This document shows positions 7,914 through 15,748 of a stretch of 64,000 nt of DNA, in pieces. The stretch is from Turicibacter sp. TJ11 (GTDB lineage: Bacteria > Bacillota_I > Bacilli_A > MOL361 > Turicibacteraceae), in NCBI RefSeq assembly GCF_021497505.1, contig NZ_CP069349.1, positions 2,017,001 to 2,081,000 on the forward strand, given 5' to 3'. The position numbers and the translations under genes were made by a program. The notes beneath the pieces are model-generated. The model did not search any database. It was not told the origin of the DNA and saw nothing but the letters and a program-made list of their open reading frames with translations. Numbering within the stretch: position 1 is the first letter of the stretch; each line of letters begins with the position of its first letter.

Positions 7914-7933
7914 GCTATCGATTGTGGTAGCTT
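7912..7933 (+). terminator. Weak hairpin after the small-gene pair
   Basis: AAGCTA, 10-nt loop, TAGCTT, without a good T run. It could be a weak terminator or an mRNA 3' end structure. Confidence 0.35.
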
Positions 7934-8222
7934 ATTGCTTTAACATTTATGTGCTATTGTTGATATTAAGTCGGTGAGAATCTTAGGATATTTTTAACAA
8001 TTAATGTAGGGTAGATACCGACATAAATTCAACTATATTAATTGAAATAGTGAACCAATTAGACCTAGTGGATATGTCACATTGAACAGTACAATTTTGT
8101 TCCTATACTAAATGGTGGACACCTATGATTTTATTCGATGGAACAAAGAAACTAAAACATCATACTATCAAGGCTATGAGGTAGTATTGCAATAGGTAAT
8201 AGTCATAACAAATTAACCAATC

Positions 8223-8329
8223 AAATTGTTAGGGATAGTTAGGATTCGAGAAGATTGGTATTAGCTATTTCTTCTAAGAAGGTACTACCTACAAATTGAA
8301 GTGTTAGACCATTAATTTAAATTGTTAGG
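8223..8329. repeat. Dispersed AAATTGTTAGG repeat in a 600-bp gap
   Basis: AAATTGTTAGG occurs exactly at 8223-8233 and 8319-8329. Its core AATTGTTAGG is also in motif copy A (6272-6281), with a one-base variant in copy B. The rest of 7934-8514 has no gene that I can support; small hairpins (TTCCTA/TAGGAA, CCACT/AGTGG) lie near its right end. Confidence 0.4.
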
Positions 8330-8514
8330 ATGTGGTAGACACTTATTCTATCCCTCCCGCTAGTTGTCATAATTGACATTGTGGAAACCAATTGAAATCT
8401 TCCTATTTGAGTAGGAAATCTTATACTGTTTTATCTAGTATTGAACTCTAAATATGCTAGTATTGAAAACAAAATAAAAACCACTATTAGAAGTGGCAGA
8501 AAGGAAGTGATTGT

Positions 8515-8637
8515 ATGGAATCTATTGGAGTAGCTATTGTATTTAGTCTAATGATGTTGTTATGCAGTATGATTTATGACCTTAAATCATATCAAATCGA
8601 ACTGCTAGAAAAGAAAATTGAAGAATTAACAAAATAA
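8515..8637 (+). CDS. 40-aa single-span membrane microprotein
   Basis: MESIGVAIVFSLMMLLCSMI forms one membrane span, followed by a charged amphipathic helix (ELLEKKIEELTK). A GAAAGGAAG ribosome site lies at a good distance, and the hairpin CCACT-ATTAG-AGTGG sits just upstream. The architecture is like that of small membrane toxins or regulators, but no family is recognised and no antisense RNA is evident. Confidence 0.5.
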   Translation: MESIGVAIVFSLMMLLCSMIYDLKSYQIELLEKKIEELTK

Positions 8638-8668
8638 TGAAAATATTTCAAATAAATTTAAAAAAGTA

Positions 8669-8697
8669 TTGATTCCTGGAAATGATTATGTTACAAT
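8669..8697 (+). promoter_or_regulatory. Promoter of the GIY-YIG/helicase operon
   Basis: TTGATT (8669-8674), 17-bp spacer, TACAAT (8692-8697). Transcription would start near 8704 and give a leader of about 310 nt before the 531-codon gene. Confidence 0.55.
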
Positions 8698-8739
8698 AAA
8701 AGAGCTATCCTCTAAGTTGGGATAGATGTAAAAATAAAT

Positions 8740-8801
8740 GTAGCAGGAACTTTAACCTTTTTTGTCATTAAAGGGTAAGGTCTTTTTTGCTACCTCTTTT
8801 T
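8740..8801 (+). promoter_or_regulatory. Attenuator-like hairpin in the operon leader
   Basis: Outer arms GTAGCA (8740-8745) and TGCTAC (8788-8793) enclose an inner ACCTTT/AAAGGGT stem, followed by CTCTTTTT. A smaller CTATCC/GGATAG hairpin stands just upstream at 8705-8725. This resembles the transcription attenuators in leaders of plasmid rep and resistance genes (inference). Confidence 0.5.
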
Positions 8802-8867
8802 GCACTATTACATTAGCCACAATATTTTGAAGTGGAATAACTAATTAATTTGAAAGGGGTTTATACA

Positions 8868-8918
8868 ATGAATTTAAACCGAGTAAACAAACTAAACCAA
8901 AGGAGTGTGCCTACATGA
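8868..8918 (+). CDS. Leader micro-ORF 1 (16 aa)
   Basis: ATG with AAAGGGG 8 nt upstream encodes MNLNRVNKLNQRSVPT. Its stop overlaps the next micro-ORF start (ATGA). Probably a regulatory leader peptide. Confidence 0.4.
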   Translation: MNLNRVNKLNQRSVPT

Positions 8919-8994
8919 ATGACACAATAGCAACAATATGCTTGATGTTCTATTAATAATTTAATCAATCTGATAATAGTAGTAGGTCACTCCT
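8901..8994 (+). promoter_or_regulatory. Long-range stem hiding the micro-ORF 2 ribosome site
   Basis: AGGAGTG (8901-8907) and CCTAC (8910-8914) are complementary to CACTCCT (8988-8994) and GTAGG (8982-8986). The stem covers the AGGAG of micro-ORF 2 and ends directly before the GAAAGGA ribosome site of the 531-codon gene, as expected for leader-peptide control of translation. Confidence 0.45.
8915..8956 (+). CDS. Leader micro-ORF 2 (13 aa)
   Basis: ATG overlaps the micro-ORF 1 stop; AGGAG lies 9 nt upstream inside micro-ORF 1. It encodes MNDTIATICLMFY. It is too short to be a working protein and is probably regulatory. Confidence 0.4.
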   Translation: MNDTIATICLMFY

Positions 8995-9012
8995 CGAAAG
9001 GAATGATCTATT

Positions 9013-10608
9013 ATGAATCTATTGTCAGAGCAAATGCAACAAGAATTAACATGGCTAGAGGAAGGTAACTATAAGTACCTAGGTTTCAAGGTGCTTGAAG
9101 CTACTATTGATACCTCTACTTTAGAGAGAAGCAGTCAAGGTATCATTTGGAATCCCGCTTCTGTTAATAAAGATAAGATGTGTAGATATAAGGTTACACT
9201 TGAAAACAAACAAGGTGATACATTCACTCTTGAACATGACCTTATTATCAAGGACATCATTGAAACTAAACAGAAGAATCCATCTCTAGTGCTACAAGAT
9301 ACACAAACAAATGTTGTAGCGGGAATGGATGGAGAAATCCAAACTTCTAGCTTCCTTAATAATCCTAACACTGTAATGTCTAAGGTGCTAGGCTGTACTG
9401 TCTTCAACAAGAAAGAAAGGCAATCATTAATTCATTGTGAAACTCCAACTATTCACTATGAACAATATGACTTTCCTTCATTGTATATGATAATCTCTGA
9501 TAAGTCAATATATGTTGGCATAACTTATCGCAAATTATCAGATAGAATCTATGAACACTGTACCTTGACTAAGGATAAGACAGTTAAAGCAGGTAAGTCT
9601 ACATTTGAGATGATTGCTCATGAAGGTGCAGAAGTCTATTGCATTGGTATGTTTACTGATTATACCATTGAACAGATTGAAGCAATGAGTGAAGATGAAA
9701 AAGCTACTTACTTTCACAAAATGGAGCAACTTGAAACTATCATGATAACATTAGCACAAAAAGAGTTTTCACATCTAAAGTTAGTAAATAAAAAACAAAT
9801 TATTGAAGATGATGATAAACTCAAAGCTAAAGTATTAGAATTACCACATGACCTATCATTTAGAATAGATTGGAAATGTTGGGATGAGTTGCATGAAGTT
9901 GAGGGGTTAGCTCCATATAGCGAAGAACTTGAGAAGGTAGCAAGATATGTTTATTCACTTGTACATGAGGTTGAGCTTAGTGATTCATTGATTTCACTGT
10001 ATGAAACAGTAGGAGTTAATGTACTTGATTTACTTCAAATAGTTAATAATGTTGTAAAACCACTGAGAACTTTAGGCAAAAGAAAGATTGATTACAACAA
10101 TCCGACAGAAATGCCACAAGGTAGAGCTAAAGATAGATTTGATGGATATTTTGGTTATCGCTACAATCTCAATCCAACATTCAAAAAGTCGAAACCATAT
10201 TATAAGAAATTAGTTTATGGTGGTTGGGATAATCTTAGTGTAAAAGAAATGCAAGAAAAAGTACAGGAACACTTAGATGGACTCTATAAAAAAAGAAGAT
10301 TATATCAAGCATACCTTAATGATGATGAAGGTATGTTCAGTATTTATCCTATGAATAATGGTGAAGTTGGCGAAGAAGTAATCTTTGAACAATATTTAGA
10401 AGAGTATCATATCAAGCCAATAGTAGTCTACATCAAAGTTAAAAAGAAACCATCAAATCCAATCCAATCCCATCAACCCACTACTCCAGAACTAAAATCA
10501 GTTGATAAATTGATTGATTGGGATGAAGAAGATGAAGAGTGGGAGTCACGCTTCAAAGAAGAACAAGCAAGGTTCTTGAAAATTCATAACAGAAAACTAA
10601 AAAGATAG
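9013..10608 (+). CDS. GIY-YIG nuclease-domain protein, otherwise unknown
   Basis: 531 aa. Residues about 155-245 match a GIY-YIG nuclease core: LYMI (157-160) for the first motif, IYVGIT (166-171) for YIG, R173 and R178 with DRIYEH, and a Glu in QLETI (E241) at the expected catalytic place. The N-terminal 150 residues and the C-terminal 285 match nothing I know. The C-terminus ends in an acidic stretch (DEEDEEWE) and a basic tail. The family cuts DNA (homing endonucleases, UvrC, restriction enzymes). It is expressed from the leader described at 8669-8994 and lies 49 bp upstream of the helicase gene, so the two probably act together in replication, transfer or defence. Confidence 0.65.
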   Translation: MNLLSEQMQQELTWLEEGNYKYLGFKVLEATIDTSTLERSSQGIIWNPASVNKDKMCRYKVTLENKQGDTFTLEHDLIIKDIIETKQKNPSLVLQDTQTNVVAGMDGEIQTSSFLNNPNTVMSKVLGCTVFNKKERQSLIHCETPTIHYEQYDFPSLYMIISDKSIYVGITYRKLSDRIYEHCTLTKDKTVKAGKSTFEMIAHEGAEVYCIGMFTDYTIEQIEAMSEDEKATYFHKMEQLETIMITLAQKEFSHLKLVNKKQIIEDDDKLKAKVLELPHDLSFRIDWKCWDELHEVEGLAPYSEELEKVARYVYSLVHEVELSDSLISLYETVGVNVLDLLQIVNNVVKPLRTLGKRKIDYNNPTEMPQGRAKDRFDGYFGYRYNLNPTFKKSKPYYKKLVYGGWDNLSVKEMQEKVQEHLDGLYKKRRLYQAYLNDDEGMFSIYPMNNGEVGEEVIFEQYLEEYHIKPIVVYIKVKKKPSNPIQSHQPTTPELKSVDKLIDWDEEDEEWESRFKEEQARFLKIHNRKLKR

Positions 10609-10657
10609 AGGGGATTTCCCCCTCCTCCTATATAATATAGAAAGGAAATGATACAAT

Positions 10658-12154
10658 ATGGAAAAACTATACTACAATGACTATTTCATTCAAAACAACA
10701 TTCAATATCAAAAAGGTCGCTACAACATAGTGACTCTACCTTGTGGAAGTGGCAAGACCTTCCACTGTTTAGACTTCATCACCAAGAAGCGAGAACAACA
10801 TGAGCTAGAAGGTCGCAGATTAGGGAAAGAAGCTAATCTTGCTAGATGCCTATATGTTACAGATACATCTGCACTAAAAGAATCAGTCATCCATGCTTAT
10901 GAGAATAAGACCAACAAGCGAGTGGAATCCACTAAAAATATTGAAGTCATCACCTATGCCAAGCTCGCTGTCTTACTATTTCAACAAGGCGAATACCTAG
11001 CAAGAGATTATGACTACATCTTCCTCGATGAAATACATCAATTGTTCCTTTACTCAGACCGCTATGATAAAGATGAAGAAAAAGGAGAGTACCAAGATAT
11101 TATCGAATGCCTACCTTTTATGGTAGACTATACAACTCTAATCTGTCTAAGTGCTACACCTAAACCATTAGAAGAATATCTTGATGAAATTGATGAAAGA
11201 TATAAAATTCATCAAGTCATTCCCGCTACTGATTTTCACAAGATCAAAGCCTACACTACTACTCATACTATTGGTATGTGGGATACTCTAACTGCAATAG
11301 AGAATATTGAGTTAAAACCACAAGACAAGATGTTCATCTTTGCTACAACAATTAAGGAATTGAGAAACCTCGAAGAAGTATGTCAAAAGAAAGGATACTC
11401 AACATTAGCATTATGGTCAAATCGCTATAACCTTATGCGCTCAGGTGATGAAGAACAAGAGGCAAATTTAGCAATGAAGCGAATGACAGACTATCAACTT
11501 TATGCAAGAGAGAAATTACTCACTACTGGTGAATTTGATGAGCAAGTCATTCTATTGAATGGTGCATATGAAAGTGGTATCAACATTGAGAATGGAAAAG
11601 ATAGTGAGCAAAGGACAGTCCATGTGGTAGTTTGTACCTCATGTGAATATACCATCACACAAGCAAGAGGTCGAGTAAGACACAATATTGATTGCCTATA
11701 CTATTTATCACATCACAATGATTGGTATGAATCAGAAGGGAAAGGTAAGGAAAGTAATCAGGCATTGGTTAAGCGATTAGACACTCTAGTTGCTCAATGC
11801 AAAGAGGATGAAACTAGATTTCAAGGTAAGGAAGGATTGAAACAGATTGCAAATATCTTGAACATTTGGTTCACTAGAGTCGATAAGAAGGGTAAGAATA
11901 AAGGTAGAACACAAGCTAAATCTATTGAAACTATTAATGACCATTTGATGCTATTAGAGTTACCTTATGAAGTTAAACTTGATAGTAATTTGAAGTGGAT
12001 AGATGGTAAGAAGAAGCGACTATCATACTATGTAGTCATCAACAAAGAAGAAATCTATGATGAAGAAGATGAGAATGTTGATGTTGACTATACTGATGAA
12101 ACTGTACCTAATTCAGTAACTCACAGAAGTCGCAGAGATAGAAGATTTGCATAG
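10658..12154 (+). CDS. SF2 DEIH-box helicase/translocase
   Basis: 498 aa. Superfamily 2 motifs are in order: Walker A CGSGKT (29-34), DEIH (124-127), SAT (165-167), an IFATTIKEL motif IV region, ESGINI (motif V, about 305-310) and QARGRVR (motif VI, 335-341). The C-terminal 150 residues are lysine-rich and end with an acidic block and an arginine-rich tail. A complete motif set predicts ATP-driven nucleic-acid unwinding. Relatives I would expect are replication or origin-binding helicases of phages and plasmids, but the sequence alone does not decide. Its AAAGGAA ribosome site follows the GIY-YIG gene closely, and a strong terminator lies just after it. Confidence 0.8.
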   Translation: MEKLYYNDYFIQNNIQYQKGRYNIVTLPCGSGKTFHCLDFITKKREQHELEGRRLGKEANLARCLYVTDTSALKESVIHAYENKTNKRVESTKNIEVITYAKLAVLLFQQGEYLARDYDYIFLDEIHQLFLYSDRYDKDEEKGEYQDIIECLPFMVDYTTLICLSATPKPLEEYLDEIDERYKIHQVIPATDFHKIKAYTTTHTIGMWDTLTAIENIELKPQDKMFIFATTIKELRNLEEVCQKKGYSTLALWSNRYNLMRSGDEEQEANLAMKRMTDYQLYAREKLLTTGEFDEQVILLNGAYESGINIENGKDSEQRTVHVVVCTSCEYTITQARGRVRHNIDCLYYLSHHNDWYESEGKGKESNQALVKRLDTLVAQCKEDETRFQGKEGLKQIANILNIWFTRVDKKGKNKGRTQAKSIETINDHLMLLELPYEVKLDSNLKWIDGKKKRLSYYVVINKEEIYDEEDENVDVDYTDETVPNSVTHRSRRDRRFA

Positions 12155-12161
12155 CAACTGA

Positions 12162-12215
12162 TGGAACATTTTTTTGGGGTCTATACAGACTATAAGACCC
12201 CATTTTTTTGTTCCA
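12162..12215 (+). terminator. Strong two-part terminator hairpin
   Basis: Inner stem GGGGTCT (12176-12182)/AGACCCC (12195-12201), outer TGGAAC/GTTCCA, with T runs on both arms. It ends the helicase operon and looks bidirectional. Confidence 0.85.
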
Positions 12216-12293
12216 AGATAAATCAGTGTAGTTGCAAGATGAAACACAAAATAAGAGTAAAATCTCATACCCCAAAATTGAGTAGCGGGATAG

Positions 12294-12366
12294 ACTAGGA
12301 TAATTCAACAGTTGATGAATAGATAATCCTAGTGACTCCTAGTTGGCTATACATCTGATGTATAGC
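12294..12366. other. Right-end hairpin cluster of the element
   Basis: ACTAGGAT (12294-12301) pairs with ATCCTAGT (12326-12333). Next to it GCTATACAT (12346-12354) pairs with ATGTATAGC (12358-12366) across a 3-nt loop. The rest of 12216-12656 has no supportable gene. It could be a transfer origin, a single-strand origin or a protein-binding site. Confidence 0.4.
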
Positions 12367-12530
12367 TAAATTTAGTACAGTGTGTTAGGTATCACTATGG
12401 GTGATGTCCATGAGCGATTTAGGATTCCTTATTGTTCTCAACAATATCGACTACAACATCAACAAGTGAGGCTCAATCTTAGCTTTATGATAGACATATA
12501 ATTTAGTTAGACTATTGCAATATCTAAGAT

Positions 12531-12566
12531 TATGATATACAATTAGAAAATGAAGTGTATATCATA
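12531..12566. promoter_or_regulatory. Putative integrase arm sites near attR
   Basis: TATGATATAC (12531-12540) is inverted at GTATATCATA (12557-12566), and the second arm extends to match 5013-5026 exactly in inverse orientation (GAAGTGTATATCAT). It lies about 90 bp inside attR. Confidence 0.5.
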
Positions 12567-12656
12567 TGCAGTAATTATTACTATGATTAATTAAATCAAT
12601 TGGTATTATCATATTATTATTAGCAGGTAGAAACTAGAATTTCTCTAATCTTCAGC

Positions 12657-12708
12657 GATGTTCAACAAGTTTACCATAACGTAGAAATGCCTGAAGAAGA
12701 AGAATAAA
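12657..12708. repeat. attR: 52-bp direct repeat
   Basis: Exact copy of 4862-4913. Here it is not attached to a yebC reading frame. Confidence 0.95.
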
Positions 12709-12750
12709 ATAAAATTTGAATCATCTATTTTCATTTCTTAAAAATTATAA

Positions 12751-12777
12751 CCACGTACAAAAAAGTACGTGGTTTTT
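12751..12777 (+). terminator. Probable original yebC terminator, displaced by integration
   Basis: CCACGTAC/GTACGTGG stem, AAAAAA loop, TTTTT tail. It lies 43 bp beyond attR, where a terminator of uninterrupted yebC would be expected. The region to 13033 is otherwise empty. Confidence 0.85.
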
Positions 12778-13033
12778 ATCTGTTTCATTCCCACTGGTTG
12801 AAAATCAAATCCATCATGGTATTAAAAAATTAATTTCATCTATTACTAATCAAAAGATAATACTAAATAAGAAGTGAAAACAAATTAAATCTTAAAGATG
12901 ATACATCGCTCTTTTTTGTAACTTGGCATTTTATTAACTAAGTACTCGATTAATGAGCGAAAATTATTTTTTAAATTAAAATATATCATCTTATAATTAA
13001 TGATTCACTACGTCAAGAAAGGATGTTTAACTT

Positions 13034-13414
13034 ATGGAAATTAAGACTAAACACAAAAAATTTAAAAACTTTACAGAACTATATGAATTTATGTCAGAGA
13101 GTCATTTAGAAGAAATTAGCGTGACTATTAAATATCCTGATAAAACAAAAAGTGCTGGAATTATGCCAATTGATATGGTTTTATCATTTAAGAGCATTGA
13201 AGAAATCAAGACTTTAGATCAAGAGTTAAAAACATTAGCGACTGAATTTAATGAAGATTTAATTAAAATTCGTGAAGTAGCTGAAACTTATAATGAAATG
13301 AATTATTTTGATGATGAGGAAGGAGAACTACAAACTCAATTAGATAACATTGAAATAACTCCTGAATTAAAAGAAGCTATTCACCAATTAGTCACTCAAA
13401 AATTACATGCTTAA
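13034..13414 (+). CDS. Hypothetical cytosolic protein
   Basis: 126 aa, not recognised. It is acidic and lysine-rich, mostly predicted helix (long charged heptad-like stretch at about residues 55-100), with no membrane segment or cysteine motif. An AAAGGA ribosome site precedes the ATG, and a clear terminator follows. It appears to be a chromosomal single gene just outside the element's right end. Confidence 0.6.
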   Translation: MEIKTKHKKFKNFTELYEFMSESHLEEISVTIKYPDKTKSAGIMPIDMVLSFKSIEEIKTLDQELKTLATEFNEDLIKIREVAETYNEMNYFDDEEGELQTQLDNIEITPELKEAIHQLVTQKLHA

Positions 13415-13422
13415 TCTAATTA

Positions 13423-13449
13423 AAAACAGCACTGTTACAGAGCTGTTTT
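13423..13449 (+). terminator. Intrinsic terminator
   Basis: AAAACAGC/GCTGTTTT hairpin followed by ATTTTT. Confidence 0.75.
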
Positions 13450-13533
13450 ATTTTTAAAGATACACTTGTGGATAAATTTACGAAGAAAAGATTAACTTAA
13501 AATATCTGATTATCTTAAAACTAAATAAAAAAA

Positions 13534-13551
13534 AGAAGGGGAATCCCTTCT
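13534..13551 (-). terminator. Terminator of the cold-shock gene
   Basis: AGAAGGG-GAAT-CCCTTCT with a run of eight or more T on the minus strand. Confidence 0.8.
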
Positions 13552-13568
13552 CTTTAATTTCAAAAAAA

Positions 13569-13769
13569 TTATAATGTCACGATGTTACTCGCTTGTGCTC
13601 CACGAGCGCCTTCAACGATGTTAAAAGAAACTTTTTGTCCTTCTTCTAACGATTTAAATCCATCTCCAGCGATTGCTGAGAAGTGAGCGAACACATCGTT
13701 TCCTCCGTCTTCCGTGATGAATCCGAAACCTTTTTCTGAATTAAACCATTTAACTGTACCTGTAGTCAT
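13569..13769 (-). CDS. cspA: Cold-shock protein, CspA family
   Basis: 66 aa, the family's usual size. It has the RNP1 motif KGFGFI and the RNP2 region DVFAHFSAI, so it is a single OB-fold RNA/ssDNA chaperone. I choose the second of two adjacent ATGs (MTTGTVKWF) because it lies 8 nt from GGAGG. The leader of more than 150 nt upstream (13773-13998) is AT-rich and has no gene; long 5' leaders that refold in the cold are typical of csp genes. The symbol is generic, since paralogues cannot be told apart here. Confidence 0.93.
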   Translation of the reverse strand: MTTGTVKWFNSEKGFGFITEDGGNDVFAHFSAIAGDGFKSLEEGQKVSFNIVEGARGAQASNIVTL

Positions 13770-13998
13770 CATAACTACCTCCTGATATGTTGTATTTCTG
13801 TAATGAAGGTAAAAAAAAATTTCACGTATTATTACAGATTACATTTAGCTTGTATATAATCTCTAATAACATGTGAAATCATGATCTTTAAAATTTATAA
13901 ACAGTAATGTATACAAACTATAATACTACATTTACACCAGATAGTCAACAGTTTTTCAATATATTTTTAATTTTTTTATTTATTTGTCTACACCTCAT

Positions 13999-15609
13999 TT
14001 AAATAACTAGATAAAAAGATCCCACTAAATTAGGAGGCCACTGAAAAAGGAGCTTATTATTTATAAAATAATAGGCTCCTTTTTCCTTATTCTCTATCAT
14101 ATCCATTTTTTGTATGAGATCCAATAAACTTATCTGAAAGATAGCTTGTTTTTCTGTCACTAACCTCACTATTCTCTTCGTATTAACGACAAAAGCTGTT
14201 AAATAGGCCTGGATTTTCATGCCGAAAAGTCTCGCGAATTTACATGTTTGAAATCCGTGAGACTGTTTTAACTCGGCATTTTTGGCCTCAATTTTATAAC
14301 GTTGTTTTTTCTTCTCTTTAAATTCATTTGTCTTCTGATAGTCGATAGCTTTTTGATGAATGTCCGATTTAAGGGTCATAGAATAGGTTTTCGACTTAGC
14401 CCCTGGTCGATAACATCCATCTCTTAAAGGACAATGCTTACATTTTTCTATCTCAAAGTAATAGGTTAAACTCTGATTCTTTTTTTGATTTTTCTTTCCC
14501 GTACGGGCTTTTCTGACACTTAAATGTCCAGCTGGACATCTCATTTGTCCCGCATCTTTATTATATTCAAATCCTTCAACTTCTCGTTTTCCACCATTTA
14601 AGACAATTGGATTTAACGGCGTTACAGCCGTTATATTTTCTTGCTCCATGTACCCTAAGTTCTCTTTACTTGAATAGGCGGCATCCGCTAAGACTTCTTT
14701 CACTTCTATCCCGTTCTTTTTTGATTTTTCAACCAATGTTTTCAAATACTTTCCATCACTGACTTCACCCGTGGTCACTTCAATCGCTGTCATGAGACGC
14801 TCCTCCGTGATGGCTAGATGTGTCTTATATCCGGCAAACGCCTCAGTTTTAGATTTATAACTCATTTTAGCTTCTGGATCTGAGACAGAAAGAATGGCTT
14901 GGTAGGTTCCATTTTTTAGGATATCTAACGCTTTTTCTCTCGCTTCTTGAATCTGTCTATTTTTATCTTGATAGCGATGAGAAAACTCTATTAATTCTTG
15001 AGTATAAATGACCTCTTCTTCAAGTGAAGCAGTGGAATGAAGCTTTGGAGGAACATGATCCTTCACCTCAGGAACGTAACGATAAAGTTGTTTTCGGATA
15101 TTTTTAGAAACCTCTCTTAAATTCTCAATGGGAGTTTTAACTTGATACTGACTTCGTGTATGTGTGGCATCCAGGATCAGTGTCTTTGATGGAATTAAGT
15201 TCTTTTGAATCGCTTGGTTAATCACTTCACCTAATAAATCCTCTAAGATGTCCTCCTGATTTAATCTCAGTTTTCTGAACTTAGTTAAGGAAGACGGATG
15301 CATGAGTGGATCTTCGGGGTCTAAATTCAAAAAGTATTTATAAGCCATATTGACTTGAGCCTCTTGAATGACACGCTCATCCGACAGATTGTAAAGCATT
15401 TTAAGGAATAATAACTTAAACATGACTTCAGGAGAATAGGCAGGACGTCCATAATCAATGGAATAACGATCACTTAGTAACGGTGTGACAAATGAAAAAT
15501 CAATCTGTTCCTCGATTAAACGTAAGGGATGATTTTTTGGAACGATTTTATCGTATAAGGGATGTCCTTGAGAAAGATTTAAGGATAATTGTTCAAAGTC
15601 TTTAATCAT
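13999..15609 (-). CDS. IS1182-family transposase
   Basis: 536 aa. The N-terminal DUF772-like region (residues about 15-110, 'DYGRPAYSPEVMFKLLFLKML') is followed by a DDE core. 'LILDATHTRSQY' holds the first Asp and 'VLADAAYSSKENLG' the second; the distal Glu is probably in 'RYKIEAKNAELKQSHG'. A cysteine block (CKHCPLRDGC) lies near residue 395. The GGAGG site 6 nt upstream supports the start. The frame has no stop inside the IS: it leaves the inverted repeat after FQWPP and borrows about nine codons and a stop from the flanking DNA. It differs from copy 2 at only a few residues before that point. Confidence 0.92.
   Translation of the reverse strand: MIKDFEQLSLNLSQGHPLYDKIVPKNHPLRLIEEQIDFSFVTPLLSDRYSIDYGRPAYSPEVMFKLLFLKMLYNLSDERVIQEAQVNMAYKYFLNLDPEDPLMHPSSLTKFRKLRLNQEDILEDLLGEVINQAIQKNLIPSKTLILDATHTRSQYQVKTPIENLREVSKNIRKQLYRYVPEVKDHVPPKLHSTASLEEEVIYTQELIEFSHRYQDKNRQIQEAREKALDILKNGTYQAILSVSDPEAKMSYKSKTEAFAGYKTHLAITEERLMTAIEVTTGEVSDGKYLKTLVEKSKKNGIEVKEVLADAAYSSKENLGYMEQENITAVTPLNPIVLNGGKREVEGFEYNKDAGQMRCPAGHLSVRKARTGKKNQKKNQSLTYYFEIEKCKHCPLRDGCYRPGAKSKTYSMTLKSDIHQKAIDYQKTNEFKEKKKQRYKIEAKNAELKQSHGFQTCKFARLFGMKIQAYLTAFVVNTKRIVRLVTEKQAIFQISLLDLIQKMDMIENKEKGAYYFINNKLLFQWPPNLVGSFYLVI
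14044..14084 (-). terminator. Hairpin inside the 3' end of the transposase frame
   Basis: AAAAAGGAGC and GGCTCCTTTTT arms enclose an AT-rich stem, with T runs on both sides. On the transposase strand it comes before any stop codon, so terminated mRNA would be non-stop. Confidence 0.7.
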
Positions 15610-15660
15610 GATGAGCCTCCAAAAATGTCATTAGTCAAGTCATTATATCACAAATGATAA

Positions 15661-15708
15661 AAAAACACTGAAATCCTTCAGGCTTCAGTGTTTTCCTTTT
15701 TTTGTGAG
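15661..15708. terminator. IS end hairpin guarding the transposase
   Basis: AAAACACTGAA and TTCAGTGTTTT arms with T runs outside. It would stop transcripts entering the transposase from neighbouring genes, a common IS safeguard. Confidence 0.7.
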
Positions 15709-15748
15709 TTGTTTTTCAGTGCCCTCCTAAATTAGTGAGATCTTTTAC

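Larger units (their letters stand above)
4862..12708. mobile_element. Integrative element (about 7.8 kb) inserted in the 3' end of yebC
   Basis: The element is bounded by a perfect 52-bp direct repeat, the last 51 bp of yebC plus one base. A tyrosine integrase is the first gene inside the left end. Outside attR, at 12751, stands a strong hairpin terminator that fits as yebC's original one. The inside holds an integrase, a DUF5348-like gene, unknown small genes, a GIY-YIG protein and an SF2 helicase, all on the + strand, plus long non-coding stretches with repeats. I see no relaxase, capsid, portal, terminase or known defence marker. It may be a satellite, a mobilisable island, or an element with plasmid-like replication. 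The length between repeat starts is 7,795 bp. Confidence 0.92.
14034..15726 (-). mobile_element. IS1182-type insertion sequence, copy 1
   Basis: 1693 bp, exactly the length of copy 2 at 29017. The ends are GAGGCCACTGAAAA and, inverted, GAGGGCACTGAAAA. The 9-bp duplication CTAAATTAG flanks it (14025-14033, 15727-15735). Joining the flanks rebuilds a terminator hairpin (GATCyCACTA / TAGTGGGATC with TTTTT on the minus strand) for the gene at 15749. The element therefore sits precisely in that hairpin's loop. Internal hairpins lie at 14044-14084 and 15661-15708. Confidence 0.92.

Noticed and set aside
10658-12154. Possible Cas3-like or CRISPR-linked helicase
   Set aside because: No HD domain, no cas neighbours and no CRISPR repeats anywhere in the window.
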